Shown in pieces: positions 1 to 13,900 of a stretch of 64,000 bases of DNA (positions are counted from its first letter, which is position 1; every line of letters begins with the position of its first letter). The notes under the pieces are model-generated. The model saw nothing but the letters and a program-made list of their open reading frames with translations. It made no database searches and was not told the origin of the DNA. The stretch is from Callipepla californica brunnescens (taxonomy: Eukaryota; Chordata; Aves; Galliformes; Odontophoridae). Position numbers and translations under genes: made by a program. Location of the stretch: NCBI GenBank assembly GCA_023055505.1, contig JALIRH010000039.1, positions 2,604,001 to 2,668,000 on the forward strand, given 5' to 3'.

Positions 1-3000
1 TCTGTGTAAAAACAAAAACAAACCACTGTGTTCTTCTAACTGTATTCTTGAAATTGAAAATGAAATTACAACCAGTGAAGAGGAGAAGTCGGAATTGGTT
101 TGGGTTTTTAGCGTGGTCCTTGCCAAAAACAGCAAAGTGTCCCTGAGGCCTCCTTATCTTATGAGCTAAGCTGAAGCCTTCTGGAAACAGCAGGCTTAAA
201 GTTTGCTGAGCCAGACTCTCTCTTAGATAACTTTAAAGCATATAACCAGAACATTTTAGTACTATACTGGGAAATAGCTCCCAGTCTCAAAAATGGCAGA
301 TATTAGATGTAGTTATGGAGTGTGCAAGACAGAAAACATTGCTCAAGAGGCAAGGAAAGAGTTAAGCATTCTGCACTCAAAGGCAGGACTTCTGTCCCAG
401 GGTAAGTGCCCTCCAACACAACTTTTCATTGTTCACCGGTCTGGTAAGCTGCTGGGGTAAAGTACCTTTTTGGCTGTTGATGTCAGGAATGCTATCACTT
501 TTGTGATATTATTTGGTTTGCTGTGTAATTACATCCTGGCAAAAGCATATTTCTAATAGCACAGCTAGGATTTGCTGTTTAAAACGCATTGTTGACTTTA
601 GGCTGGAATGGCATATTTGGTTACATTTCGCCCTCATTATAGAGCTCTCTGTACATCCCAGAGCACAATAGTGTTATTATGCACTACCTTGGCCTCCAGG
701 TCATGAACTACAATTATCTTTTTTTCATGGCAACAATCTTTATAGCCTAGAAACTACTCCCGGGGATAATACTGTAAAGAAGGAGTGGCATATGCATAAA
801 TAAAGATGAATAGGTATTGGCACTCCTCAGGATTTTTGCCATTGATTATGGAATGCTGATTAATGCCATAATCACTACCTCCCTTCATAAACGATAGCAG
901 CATTTTGTGCTGGCTTCATTTCTCTGTCTTCACATCTGCTGCTTTCTCTCCAGTCCCTCGCTCTTGTCACCCATCTGATTCATCCTTGTAGCATGATGAC
1001 AAAAGTCACAATGTTTGGTTGCCAGCAAGAAAATTTCAGAGGAACAATTTTGAATCTGATTGTTCTCGACTAACATGCTGCTCCAACGGATTATAGCACT
1101 TTTATATGCAGTTGCTTTTTGCTAGGTCCATCTGTCTGCTCCCCAAGCTGTGCTCCTAAGATTTGACATTTCAGGCAGATCTGATTCTGTTTTCTCTCAT
1201 TCAGCTTCAGTTTTGAAGAACAAAAATCCAGTCAGGAAGGTTATTTGGGGAAGAGTAAGCAAACAGTATGATTATTCTTAGCACTCCTTCGAGCTATTAA
1301 CCACAATGCTTTATATTTCATTGCCATTGCTTAAAAAGAAATCTGTATGTAGCCCATCTATAATGCAGAGCAGTAATCAGCACCTGCTTTGCGTGTTAGT
1401 AACTGAAATCCAGGAATGAGATATTCAGTAAACCAGTATCATCCACAGAAAGAGCTTCTGAACCCTAACTCACAAGGAACTATTTACCACAATAAACCCC
1501 ATTCTCGTTACATCAGTTATCTGAAAGTCCATCTTTACTTCACACAGGTTACTAACCTGCATTTGCAGGTAATGAACGACTTGTCAAATGCAGCTGCATT
1601 TTACCAGAAGTGGCCACACAGACTTCACAAAATATGATCAAAATCGTTAGCGATAGAGATTCCTCTACAGAAAGAGAAATGCTAGAAATGTATGTCAGAG
1701 TAAAATAACTAATTTACATGCATTGTCATTTTATGCAACATATGTTCATTTTTTGAATACTTGCCTTGCCAGAAGCTAAGGAACCAGCCATAAAGATAAA
1801 CTAAACCAGACAATGTCTGGTAAAGTTTAGAGTGAAAATTGCTCCAAGTCGTACTGCATTGTTCTTGTCCCACTGTGCCGTTTAAAATATATAGTTAGAT
1901 CAAGTCGATTAGGTTAGTCCAAACACGCTAGAAGCAAATTACTTGGTATTGGTATCAGGAAAGTCTTCTGATTGCCTGAGATGTTAAATGCTGGAGGGGA
2001 GTTTGTGAGCCACTCATCAGTGGCTTTGTGAATGTCCACTGAAGTTTATGCCCGTCCACATATTTTGTGTATCTGCTGTGCTTGGCACAAGTGAAACAAA
2101 TGGGCTCTGACCCGTTGGTCCCGCTGCCATGGGAAAGGTTTTCCAAAATTGGCATAATCCATAAATGGCAGGGATTTTCTCTGGCAATAGGATAGTTAGG
2201 AGCAGGGGGGGATTAAAACACAAGGTGCACTTTGCAAGCGGTGCAAAAATATGTCAAAGGCAGCAAAAATGAATCTGAAAGATTTGTCAGTCGCAGAGAA
2301 AGGCAGAGAAGAGAAATTTGGATTCTGAAATTACAGTTGCTGAAGTAATAACATTTAAAGGATGTTATTTTCTTACCTACATCAAGAGATCAAACCTTGT
2401 TTTTTGTTTTTGTAAATTAAAGCATTTGTCACATACGTAATAGTAGGTTAGCACAAGTATTGATGAAACAACCCAGGGACAGAAATTTCCTGAAAGAAGT
2501 ACAGACTATACAGATGTTGCTTTCCTTTTATGCAAGAGTTGACAGAAAGAAGAAAAAGATGCCAACCCAGTAGCCCTAGTTCACTGAAGATACCTTGATG
2601 AAGTGCTGTTACTTTTCCAGTTTTTGTCCTAGCATGGTAACGTGGCAAAGGCAACTCTTAGATCTCAGTTTTCCAAAAGCTCGCAGCCCTGTGTCAGAGT
2701 GCTGGCTGTGTAAACCAACCCATTACTGTCAGCACCTTGAAACATGCATGCAAGTTTATTTCTAAAGTAGGAATTCATCCTCAAGACCTGCCCAAAGCCT
2801 TGGCTACATGGAGACCTAGTAAAGAAACAAGAAAAAATCCTCAAGATGTGCTCAAGAAGATGTTAACCCAGGGAATTGGTAACAATGAGAAGGACTTGCA
2901 TGGGGTGGATATAGAGCAAATCCCTTTAACATGTGCTGCCTGCAATCCAGAGGGGTCAGCAGGCAGCAAGTGTGTCCTCTCAATGGCAAATGAGAGCAGC

Positions 3001-6000
3001 AGAAAGGAATGACAAGTAACATTGTACATTCTGTACAAAGTGTGAGTCGGGGGCAGGATTGATTTGAAACATTCTTCAAAATTTGAAAAATAATGAACAA
3101 TTTAATCAGATGCATTTTTCTTATGCAGAAAAGGACTAGTACAGTAGGATACAGTAACATACCGACACTTGTCATGCACCAGGAGCTGCTGTGTCTTCAT
3201 GCCTTTCCAGTTTTATAACTGCATACCCCCACTAGTGAGTACAGTTTTATGAGTAAGGAGCTGCCTGTTGTAGATAGAAAATTATCTCAAGAGCAGTGTG
3301 GTTTATTAATGGCTCCTTTGCTCATTTACACATGAGAGAAACTACTATTCCCAGTAAGCTCTGCTGTGCCTTATGAAGAATTCAGGTACAATGCCAGAAC
3401 TTTAGGGCTTCCTTATCTACTGAATGATCTTCACTGAAAAAATTATATCTTAACTAACCTGACTTTATGTCCAAAGAGATTTAAGAATTCCTGACCTATT
3501 CCTTCTGCTCTAGGATTAGAGAAGAAATGCATTGTATTTATGTTCAGTAGGCTACCTATTATGGATGGATATCATCTGAAAAGAAATCCAGAAATAATGC
3601 CATTCAGCCTAATGATAGACTGTGTCTGTAAGCTAGAGCTGAACTTATGCCTGTGTGGCAGCAGAGGTGACATCAAGAAAATACCATTTGCAGAAAGGCA
3701 GCCAAAGAGCAGCGACAGCAGGGATGATGGTAGCTGCAAAGTGCCAGCAGACTCTGCTCTAAAGCAGGATTGCCAAGACTGCTGCACCATGTGATGACAC
3801 AGATTCCGTGTTGAATGCACAGTGACATGGAAAACAGCTCCTAGTGGTGTCCAGGCTTCATCAGTTAACTCCTTTAATAGCCATCCTCCCCTTACTTTGT
3901 GTTGTCACACCAGCTGTTGTACATCTCCTCTTCAGAAAGAGACACGGGCGAAGTGGAAGCGCCATTAGAGAAAAGCAACTGCATACAGATGGCAGAAGGG
4001 GAGTGTTTCATATTATGAGTATGTATGTATCTTATTTAGCTACTAGAGCCTGATTTCCTCTTTTAACTTTCTGCACCAAGGAGCAAAAAACTCGGAGGGT
4101 CCTGGAGAATATAAGTGCAAATGCACCGAGCATAACATTGTTTCCTCTTGGCAATGTTAAGGAAACCCTAGGGTGGAGAAAATTCCTATTTGGTGAGGAG
4201 TCAGATCAGCAGTCCAATGTAATCCTGGTTGTATTTCTGGGTTGAAAACATTTACCTAATGCTCTCGTGACCTATGAGTGATGAAGCATCTCTGGAAGTT
4301 TATGGCATCCAGCTAAGACTGCTTTTGGTAGCCCCAGGGTCAGAGAGTTAAAACCAGTCATTTTATGGGAAATTGAGCTAGCAAAGACTGGTCCTCTCCA
4401 TGACTTTATGTCCTGTAGTAAGTCTTTGGTGGTGAAATGTCAAACTGAGGCTTCTGGGATGTTAGGCAGGAGAAATCCTCTGAGGATTTTCTGGTCCTTA
4501 ATACTGTCTACTTGTGTTATAAATGCTTCCTGAGGCAGTGTTTGTAAAGGTTCATTCCATGTGTCTTTCTCTTCTAAACAAAGGCCAACTTTTACCTAAC
4601 CTAGACAAGTTTAAGCATCCTTAGGAGGAGTTTGAAATTCACCAGTAATCCAAGAAAGTATTGAAGGACACCATAGCAGAAATGCTGTCACAGCTTGAAA
4701 TAGTGATTGAGCATCTGGGGGGGAAGGCAGGGCTGAGGTAGGTAAGCTCAGCTGCATATAATGTACCTGAGTGACTGGAAGGGGGGAAGCCAGGATCTAC
4801 CCCTTCCCAGACCTCATTTAAGAGTTGGCAGTGGAGGCAAAAGGATCTTGCTGGAGTTCCTTGCCTACCTAAGACCTTCTGAAGGGAAGTGGTTTCTTTC
4901 CTTTATTTTCATGTCCACAGCTGTTGCATTTGTGCAAATCCTCACCTGTAGCAGCCCAAGGCCTTGCTGCTCTGCTGCCATTGTTGTGCTTTCCATTGTG
5001 TTACAGACACAAGGTAGACAGTACACCTCACCTAAACCTATTTCCTCAGTAGCCTGCTTCTTTAAGTCTTGCTTCAGTACAAAGGACAGATGAAAGTAAG
5101 ATTTTTTTGCGCTGTCTTGTTTGGCCCTGTGGGTAAGTGGCCAATTTATTTAGAACACGCTTTTAGACACATCTTTTAACTGTTTACCGGTGTTTCTTTC
5201 AAGCTTTCAGTCTGTAGCTGAGATAAGGATGTACTCATACATTCTCCCTCACACCTGCCTATTACGTGTTTCATTAGTAAAAGCTTTCATTTGTAAAATC
5301 TCCCAGGAGGTTCTTACCTTTGAGAATATCTGAAATCAGGCAGACGTAACCTATTCAATTTGGTCTTTTATAAGATGGAAGCTTTAGGATTCCAACTGGT
5401 GTAGTAAAAGATTGCCAGATACGACAGTATAGTAATGTATTGGGGAAAAAAATCTATAAAACCATATTAACAATGCTGGTATCTCGCTCCAGTTTTCTCA
5501 TGTATTTCTATATTATCCATGGCAACGTGATAGAACTGGGGAGCAATCACTGTAATTTACTGTCATAATGAATTTTCTTCTCTTAAGACTTTCATTTAAT
5601 ATCCTCATCCAATTTAGAAGCATCAGCACACTCCTTCCTTGTGTCGGTAGGCCCGTGCTAGTACGAGTTTCATGTCCAACAGGTAGCAAGGATGTGCGTC
5701 TTCTGTGCTATGGGTACCATTCACTGGAGGGCAACTCACTACTGAGAGGCACCAGCATTTAAAAAGGAGGCACAGTGTCCATGGTTTTCATTGATGTGGT
5801 TAGAATTTATACAGGGAAGGAGAAGAAGAGTTGTAGGAAATCAAGCTGCTCATTCTGAGAAAGGAAATTAAGATACAGTGGCAGCAGTATGGATTTCCCA
5901 GACTGAATGTTTATTGACAAATCATTTGTTCTAGGCTTTTTTGTATTCAGATCACGGGACAAATTCAAAGGGCAGCAGATCTGATTCTCTGTTGTCTGGC

Positions 6001-8704
6001 ACTGCTTAACATTTGCCTCCTCTACAAAGGAAGAACAGATGTAAAATAGTGTTTTGAATCTGGGCTTGGTTTTGATCTCACTGTAGTTTAGCAGACAAAC
6101 TTCTATACTGTCACTTGTCCTGAGCTCCCCTTGTGTGACAGTAGTGGAACAACGTGACCCTCTTTTTGTCCTTGCTCTACTTATATAGAGCTTATGTTCT
6201 CATTAAAGTGACCCAGAGACTCTTCTCTGCCTATAACTGCAGGTCAAAACATCAATTCTGGCAATTCAGCTGCCTGCTCTGCCATTTGGAAGGAGCAAGG
6301 TGGAGACAGCTGGCAGTTAGGGGAGCACTAGGAAGCATATGGTAGCTCTGTGCAGTGCTGTCCAAGAGCTTGTAGGACAATCATTCGTTTGCTTCGCTGA
6401 TTTCTAAAATGAACTTTTCTTTTGTCTTTTCTTACACGCCTCTGGGATAGGCATCGCTTCACCAAGGGTGGATTTATAAGAAAATTCATACTTTGAGGTT
6501 TTGGGGTTCTTTCCATGGAGGAGAAAAAAAAATCTACTTTGAAATTATTTTGTGACCTTAAATAGCTACAGAGAAAATACGATGTCTACAAATTATAGAT
6601 GACTAGCCAGCAGCAGTTTTTCTGAGACTAAATGAGACAATGAAATGTCATAAGGGGGTTATCTTAACTCCATAGAATTCTGTAGTTGGGCATTTGCAAC
6701 TTGTCTTTTTAACATGGCAGCTGGTTGGAGCGTTAAGAAAATATGTGGCCATGCTACTTTGGCTGAGATCCTGCCTGATCTTGTGAGCTAAACGCAGCCA
6801 AGCCCTGTAGTGTTGGATGGGAAATCGCCAAGGAAAATCCAGTGATTCAATAAGTGGCATTCTTCCTGCATGATTACAGCAACCCCAGTGCCAGCATGGT
6901 GCTAGGCGATAGTGCTGTTGGTGGCAGGGATGTTTGCATATGAGATCTAAATGTGTTCAAAGGAGCAAGTTACAATTTGCACAGAATTGCAAAAGCTTTC
7001 ATAATCATTGTATTCCTGTAACCCCGCTCTCTGCTTTCTGTTGTGTGGGGTTTTCTTGTTTTTCTGTTTTTATTCTGCTCAGGGACATCACTGCAAAGAT
7101 ACTATTGTATTTGTCCAAGGAGGTGGCTGTATTTCTGTGTTAAATTCTGCTTATATACACAGCTCACAAAACATGTTGGCAGCATTTGATGAAAAGTATA
7201 TTCAGAAGTTTGCATCTTTTTACAGGCTGCTTGATATTTCTAATACTCTCTAGCAGAAGGTAGTAATTTTGGAAGTTCTCTATTCAGTTCTTCTGTATTC
7301 AGTTCCATTATACAATTTCTTTCCCATCTTTACCCCAGACATTCATTTCAGTCATAGGCTGCAATGCATTACCATACATTTTTTTCCCTTATGCAACAAT
7401 GTGGACCATATTTTAAGCCAGATGAGTGAGCTGGCAAAGACTGAGAAGTCCTCCGGAAGAGGATTTCTTAATTCAGGACATAGTTCTTAACAAGCTTGGA
7501 GTACAGTTCAGCTTCATTAGTACAACTGTGGACAAAATAAATCCCAGAGTGGGACTGGATGTGGTGGACAAGGGGAAAGGAACGACTTCAGGTGATCCTG
7601 ACACCAACATCTATACCCTTTAAGTAAGCAATGGTAAGCTCTGTAACTCCTGAAAGTGATTTTCCATTCTTTGTATGTCTGTTTCCACAATCTCACTTGG
7701 AGCTTGTAGTTTATAAAGGATGTACCAAGTGCTTTTAGGTCCTTGGATTATAACTGTCTCCTGTGGTAGCTCTAGGTAAAGCAAAAATGTGTGTGCATAA
7801 GTGAATGCTTTTGCAGAGGTCAAACTGCAATCTTTGTTATTTCACTTTACAGTTTCCATTTGAAGTAAGATTCCATGACACATCTAAATGATTATACACA
7901 AGAGTCTATTCTAATAGTAGTAGGCTCATAAAAAATAACAAGACCAAATGATAACTGTCTCCTGACCCACACAAGTATTTACAATAGAAGTACTTTAATA
8001 AAGGTAGCTACATCCTCTAGATCCCCAGACCTTTATTTGAACTCTGCTGCAGTGTAATTGACAGACAGAATTAGAGTGTATATTAAGAACTAAAACTGAA
8101 CTTCTTTCACTAGGCAAAGCTTCGCTCACATTACTCGTAATGTTAGAAAGAATCAGTGGAAGTTATATTTAAATGATGCCATTTTGACATAGATAAACAG
8201 AGCACGCAATTATATTTAAATGTTGTAATTAGAACTTGCTGTTTAGTGCCTACTCTCACTTCTCAGTTCCCCTCAAAGCAAGTAAGCCACTTCTTCCTTT
8301 GCTCTATAAGTGTAAAGCCATATTCTGCACATCGAGTGAGCTAGCATTTCATCAAGAGCATTTTGTTTGCCTCAGATGCTGTGAAAACACAGGCCTTGTG
8401 AACACCACAGGATTAAAATCCACCCTGGAAAATGACTCTATTTAAAAATAAATAAATAAAAAGGCTCTTCTGCTATTCAGTGCTTAAGGGGGCAACCTGA
8501 TTCTCTGCATGTGATTTGTTTCTTAATCTGAAAGCTGTTCTGAGCTTGCTCTTCTGCATACAGTATTATTAGGAGGAAAGGTCCTGCAGGTGAGGTCAGG
8601 ACCTTGGGGGAACTAATCATACCCAGGTGCTCCTCTTTAAGGCCATGCAATGTACCCAGCTGTTTCTTGGCTAATTTCTTAATAAATGCCTTACTTGGTA
8701 TAGT
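1..8704. other. Noncoding DNA upstream of the CR1 zone
   Basis: No exon, RNA gene or transposon is recognised outside the block at 640-960. Open frames stay below about 110 codons and occur equally on both strands. An XBox-like CCATGGCAAC lies at 5517-5526. The stretch could be intergenic or an intron of a longer NFIA transcript. Confidence 0.55.
640..960. promoter_or_regulatory. AT-rich block resembling a conserved noncoding element
   Basis: It has closely spaced sites of the kinds bound by developmental factors: CATGGCAAC (RFX half-site, about 727), AACAATCTTTA (SOX-like), CATATGCATAAATAAA (POU/CDX-like, about 789) and GATTAATG (homeodomain). A 9-base inverted repeat, TGATTATGG at 843-851 and CCATAATCA at 866-874, encloses a 14-base spacer. 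There are no repeats or open frames. Conservation is not testable here. Confidence 0.25.
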
Positions 8705-8822
8705 CAGAATCATGAATATCATAAAATGTAATATAGAATGAATTGTGGAATCATCAAGTTTGGAAAAGGCCTCCAAGATCATGCAGTCCAACTGTTCACC
8801 TATTACCAATATTTCCCACTAA
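8705..8822 (-). mobile_element. CR1 LINE 3'-end fragment (old, diverged)
   Basis: GGAATCATCAAGTTTGGAAAAGG, CCTCCAAGATCATGCAGTCCAAC and following bases match the antisense of the avian CR1 3' end. Imperfect AATCAT-type terminal units occur just before them. The piece is short and strongly diverged, as usual for 5'-truncated CR1 copies. CR1 sense runs on the minus strand. Confidence 0.75.
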
Positions 8823-10063
8823 TGAGAAATACAATTATCTTTTGTTCTGCAGTAATGCTTTCCCCTTGTTTTTTGTTGTTGTTGTTCATTGCTAAAATAA
8901 CCTAGATGTAAACTCTACCAAGAACAGTAATGTCCATTAAGATAACCTTCATACTCAAGCAGTTACTGAGATCTCTGATAGGAGATGTGATAGCTAGTGT
9001 GTTATATTGATCATGCATGAACTTAAGGTACGGACTGTTATTCACTGGAAACAGTCTAAGAAAGTGAGTCTCTCTAATTTTTTTGGAGCAGTGAAGGAGC
9101 AGTTAAATAGAAGGAAGGAAGATGTAGGTTTTTTTATCATGACTGACTATAACTGTACTGTGAAAATCAGTATTATGCAGGCTGGGATGCAGTTAGATGC
9201 GTGTTCTCAGTGGTGTTGCTTTTCTCTATGCTGTATTTGTGGTAAATCTGTGTGATGTCTATGGGTCTCTGTGGCTTTTTGTTTCTTGTTTTTAGCAAAA
9301 ACATGCGATGGTTATGTGATATTAGCTTTGGCAAATTCACAGAAGACTAGAATCTGAAACTGGGTGTTACTCTGTGCTCTACAGAAGTCCATCTACTACC
9401 CCATTTTCTGCCTTAAAATCCTGTGTTTTTCATTGAGCAGTGAACTAAAAAGCAGTGCACGCATGCTATGGAGGGCCCTTGGATCCTTCACAAATCTTGG
9501 TCTTAAATAATACTTTTGCAGTGTGGGCAAGTGGTAGAACCCCACATGGTGACCTACATGGCATTGGCTACAGGTTTTTTTTGTACGTGTGAATCTAATC
9601 CAACAAAGGCAGCTGTCTCTAAACCAGTAGAGCTACAAAAGCTCTATCATAGAACTGCAGCTATTCTTCAGGGTAGCTGATAGCAAAGTGTGAATGTTTC
9701 TAGTAGAATACTGTGCTCTCATCAAAACTCTTTTACCCAATTACATTTTCACGTCAACCCTTCTTTTTATGATGCTGTATGTATTGCCACTCTATTGGTT
9801 CCATGAGCTGTTTGAAGGTAAAAAACAATGCAACTGAATGCTCTTTTGTGGAGAATCTGCAATCACTTCCAACAGAGGCTAGTACATGCTGCATATGATT
9901 GTCATCATTGTAGGCTAATGGCTTCATTAGAAAATACCAAATAATGCAATGCAAACAGTAATGGGAAAACATACAGCTACTGTTGAGGCTAAATCCTCTG
10001 CATTTTTGTGATGCCTTTGTGCCATGCCAAGAGTTGAATTTACAGGGTGTCCCGAGAGTGTCA

Positions 10064-10297
10064 CCCTTCAGTCATCCCTTGTAATGCTTCCCTTTTACTT
10101 TGTTGAAGTCCAGCTGCAGTGTTAAGTGATGGGCTTTTTCCAAGTGCTTTGAGCATTCTCCCACAGCGAGGACTTGCTATGAGTTTATCAGTGTTCACTG
10201 GATCTGATCCTGCTTTCTCAGCCAATATGGCAAGATTATGTAGATTATCTAAGTTATCCAAGTCACTGTCTCCATTATTGAGATAATTCTGAATATT
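10064..10297 (-). pseudogene. Unrecognised antisense open frame of 78 codons, possible exon or gene/transposon relic
   Basis: Between a TAA (10298-10300) and TGA (10061-10063) the minus strand stays open for 78 codons. The composition is unusually protein-like for this window: a Leu/Asn/Asp repeat-like start (LDNLDNLHNLAILAEKAG), then DPVNTDKLIASPRCGRMLKA and a basic helix-like QQSKREALQG. The only ATGs are internal, so it is not a complete gene. A weak acceptor-like TTCAG precedes it. The + strand beside it begins ACAGGGTGTCCCGAG, which resembles ends of some DNA transposons, but I found no matching partner. I cannot assign a family, and chance is possible. Confidence 0.25.
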
Positions 10298-10858
10298 TTA
10301 AGCCCTTCTTGTTCCAATGCACTTGATAGTCTGCTTTGTTAATTAAATTATTTTTCTTGGGATTCACTGTAGAATATATTGAGTGAAATTCTGGCCCCAG
10401 TGAAGTTAGTGGCAAAACTCCCATTGTTTTCAATGGTCTGAGACTTTGCTCATAAAATCTGAAAGGAAGAGATTCAGGCCAGCAGTCTACAGAACACTGG
10501 TAGTCATTTTCAATCTACTGCTATGACTGAGGATTATGTTTTTTAAGTGAGAAAGATAATCGCAATAGTAGGTGACAGTCGTCTCTCCAAGGAACAAGGG
10601 GAAGTGTTGGTGAGACTTAGAGGTTGTGACAGGCCTGCTTTCCTAATTAATAACTTGTCATTCTCAGGATGGATTTAGGCTATTTCATCAGTACAGCACT
10701 CCAAACCTGGGGATATACAAAGGCGGTGTTAATTGAAGATATATATTAGCTTAAACTATCACAAAGTTGGGCAGAATTGAAGCATCTAACATAAACTTCT
10801 GATCTCCAGTGCTACTTCATTAACTTCAGTGGTGTTTGATAAAAAAAAACCCTGTAGC

Positions 10859-10977
10859 ATAAAATCATGGACTCATAGTGGTTTGAGTCAGAAAGATCTC
10901 TAAAGATAATCAAGTTCCAACCCCCTGCCATGAACAGGAACACCTCCCACTAAACCACATTGCCCAAGCCCAATTCA
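10859..10977 (-). mobile_element. CR1 LINE 3'-end fragment
   Basis: It starts with AAAATCATGGACTCATAG, a degenerate CR1 terminal repeat. It continues through the diagnostic blocks AAGTTCCAACCCCCTGCCATG and AACACCTCCCACTAAACCA, which are antisense to the CR1 3' end. About 120 bases remain, and the rest of the element is absent by 5' truncation. Confidence 0.88.
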
Positions 10978-13900
10978 GAAGCTGGAACTCCATTGCAAAT
11001 GACAAAAGAAGTGCCTGAGATGGAACAGTTATACCTTTAGATAAAGATTTTTTTTAATAAAGCAAAATATTTATACAAAATGAGTAAAGGAAGTACAATG
11101 AGATGTGTCCAGAGCTCTAGTGCATGCTGTGAATATAGAGCCTGCAACACCAATCTCCTACATCAGCCTCCTTAAAAGTAGATACAGTTGTGTAAATCGT
11201 TGATTAATTTTCAGTTCAGGAGTTAGAAAAAGGAAAACATATTCACAGCTCTAGGAATGCTTCCGTCTTGGTCTGTCTCTTTAACTCTGGTTTGTCTCTA
11301 TTGTATTATCTATTATATTATATTATCTATTGTATTGTAGTAGTTGGACAAGTGCAGATTTGTATGCGCTGCCAACTCTTCGTCTGTCTTAGAAGTGATG
11401 GTCTTCACCTGGACGGATCTGTCAGCCATTTGGAAGAGTAAGAATGGAGCATTCATGGGGGGATGGACTGCCAAGTGGTACCTATCTTTGTTACACCCCA
11501 TTTGCCATCCGGATGGCAGTTAGAGTTTTCTGGGGGAGCTACACATACTGCATCATTCCAGCAGCTAGCCAGAAGGGGGGGATGACAACTAGGTTGTTAA
11601 AACTTAAAAGAGCCAAATGGTTCTTGTACCTCTACTAACCGCATCTAGCAAGAATAGATAGTAATCAATGTAAATCGAAGTCTAGCTGTGGTTTTTTCCT
11701 AGCTTTTACTAAGTAGAAGTGAAGTATAAGTGTAAATAATGATGGGACTTGAAAGCTTTGGGTGGTCACAAGGAAATAAGATTCGGGACAACCTGAAGTC
11801 CTGCCTGTGCCCAAGAAAAGCTGAGGAATGTGACTAGATGGAACAGTTTGCAAAATAGTGTATGTTGCACAAATAGCATGGCGACCATTTTTTGTGTGGA
11901 TTACTGTTGGATCTGATGGTTATGATATCATTGTCTACTCCTGTGAAAATGAATTTCTATTTACATCCAGAATATGTGATATTTCTGTATTCAGCACAGT
12001 GTAAGGCAAGTAAAATGTCAAGTCATTTATCTATAAAAGCTAGGTGTGAGAATCTCTGCAATTCAGTGAAGATATTGTATATACATGAAGTGTTCCGTGC
12101 CTGGCAAATGTTGTTTCCTCTTCCTCTTGACATTTTGGATTATTTATTGTCTACTTTAGAACTAATTCTTTTTCAGCAGTGGCTTTCTGTGTTATCCTGA
12201 TAAAATCATACTGTTTGATAATGAAGTTGGAAAGGGAAACTAGCCCAACATGGGACTTACCTAATGCTGATAGTGGCTGTTTGTAAACAGATGCCACTAA
12301 GTGCTTAAATTAGATAATAAATGGTTCCTATCTCAGGAATGCCTTTCACTCCCTTTATTGTGGTGTGCAGTCTGGGATTTTTTTCTGCATTTAGGGTGTT
12401 TCAGGGATGCAATTTGCTTGTGAATCTTGCACAACTGTCACTGGTTCAATTCAGGCTTATAGGGATTAGTTCTTTTCTACAGGGTCCCAGGTGGATTTTT
12501 TTTATTAGACTTTTGGGTAATAAACATTTATCTCATTTTTACAGCAACATTTAACACTATCTATTTATTGCCAAATATCTGTATATCCATTACATGAGCT
12601 GAAGATACACCTGCTTTGGAATAAAAGCTCTCTAGAGAACCCACAGCAGGCATCGATAATTGTAAACAAAACAGGAGCCCATAAAATAAAAATAAGAGTA
12701 CTACCTTGAGTATTGTCTTACAGGCTGACTGCTTTGAACAAAAAAACACGTTTGTTATAATAGCATGTCTATTTAAAAAGAAAAAGGAGCGGGGAAGTGA
12801 GAAAGTAACTGAGTAAGTATGAAACTGTAGTGGATGCCTGCGCATACATCAATTGAAAGCATGACATTGTGCTGTTAATATATCACACTGTGATCATCAG
12901 ACCATCGTCTACCTTGTTGCTTATAAATTTATAGCCCCCAAACTACATTGAATAATCTATGTAAACAACTAATACTGCAGGCTGGTGGTGGAAGCAGTCA
13001 TGGTTAATTCCATGCCTGCTGTAATCTTAACTCCTAAAGACCCTACGGAACCAATGTAGGCCTGAAGAAAAAGGATGACAAATAGAGTAACAAGGGTCAA
13101 AATTCTGCCTATCAACAAAAAAAAATAATCTCCTTATGCTATGTGTTTGAGTACAGTTAACCCAGAAGAGAATGCTTGTGACTGAAATCATTAGTCATAT
13201 TTTCAGGAGAACACATGTTAAGCATATGTTGATATCTATCTTAAAGGTAAGCATATGCTTAAACTTAATGAATTCACAGTTCTAGCAGTAGAAATAGTTA
13301 CTGATATTAAAAATGTAATTTAAAGAAGGGGGAAAGAGATTAGTTCCCATGGTACAATAGCAGTGTTCTTGCAGTTCTGTTGAAACTCTCATGTTCTCCA
13401 AAACTAGCTTAATCTCAGATGCTTGGATTTAATCAGAGCTTGGTTTCTCCTTAATAGTTAACTTCTGAAACAATACACGAATGTTACACACTAGGAAAAG
13501 GTAGTATCTTCATGTTATGGAGATACCCAGTTTGTATTTCCCACATTTTCCTAAAGTTACGTGAATCTGGTTGTCTGAAAAGATTCCACTGGGGCACTGT
13601 GACAAGGTATAATGCACAGAACATTTCATCTTGCTTCATAATGTCACCATTTTAGGTGAAATACCACATGTATTTCCTAAAACAATTATTTTGGCAATGT
13701 ACTTGCAAACAATGCAGGTCACTATTTCTGACTGCATGAACCCCGTATCTAAAAAAAGAAATATGAGGTCAAAGGAATTTCATCTTTGCATCATGAGAGA
13801 AAGAAAAGCTCTCTTTACTGGCTGATCAAATTAATTATGTTAAATAGCTGAAAACAGAGAGAAATGAAACAGAATTCGCCCTTCAAATGGTGCTTAAGGC

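Noticed and set aside
12032..12039. TATAAAAG box
   Set aside because: It has no GC-rich flanks, initiator or nearby exon. AT-rich DNA gives such matches by chance.
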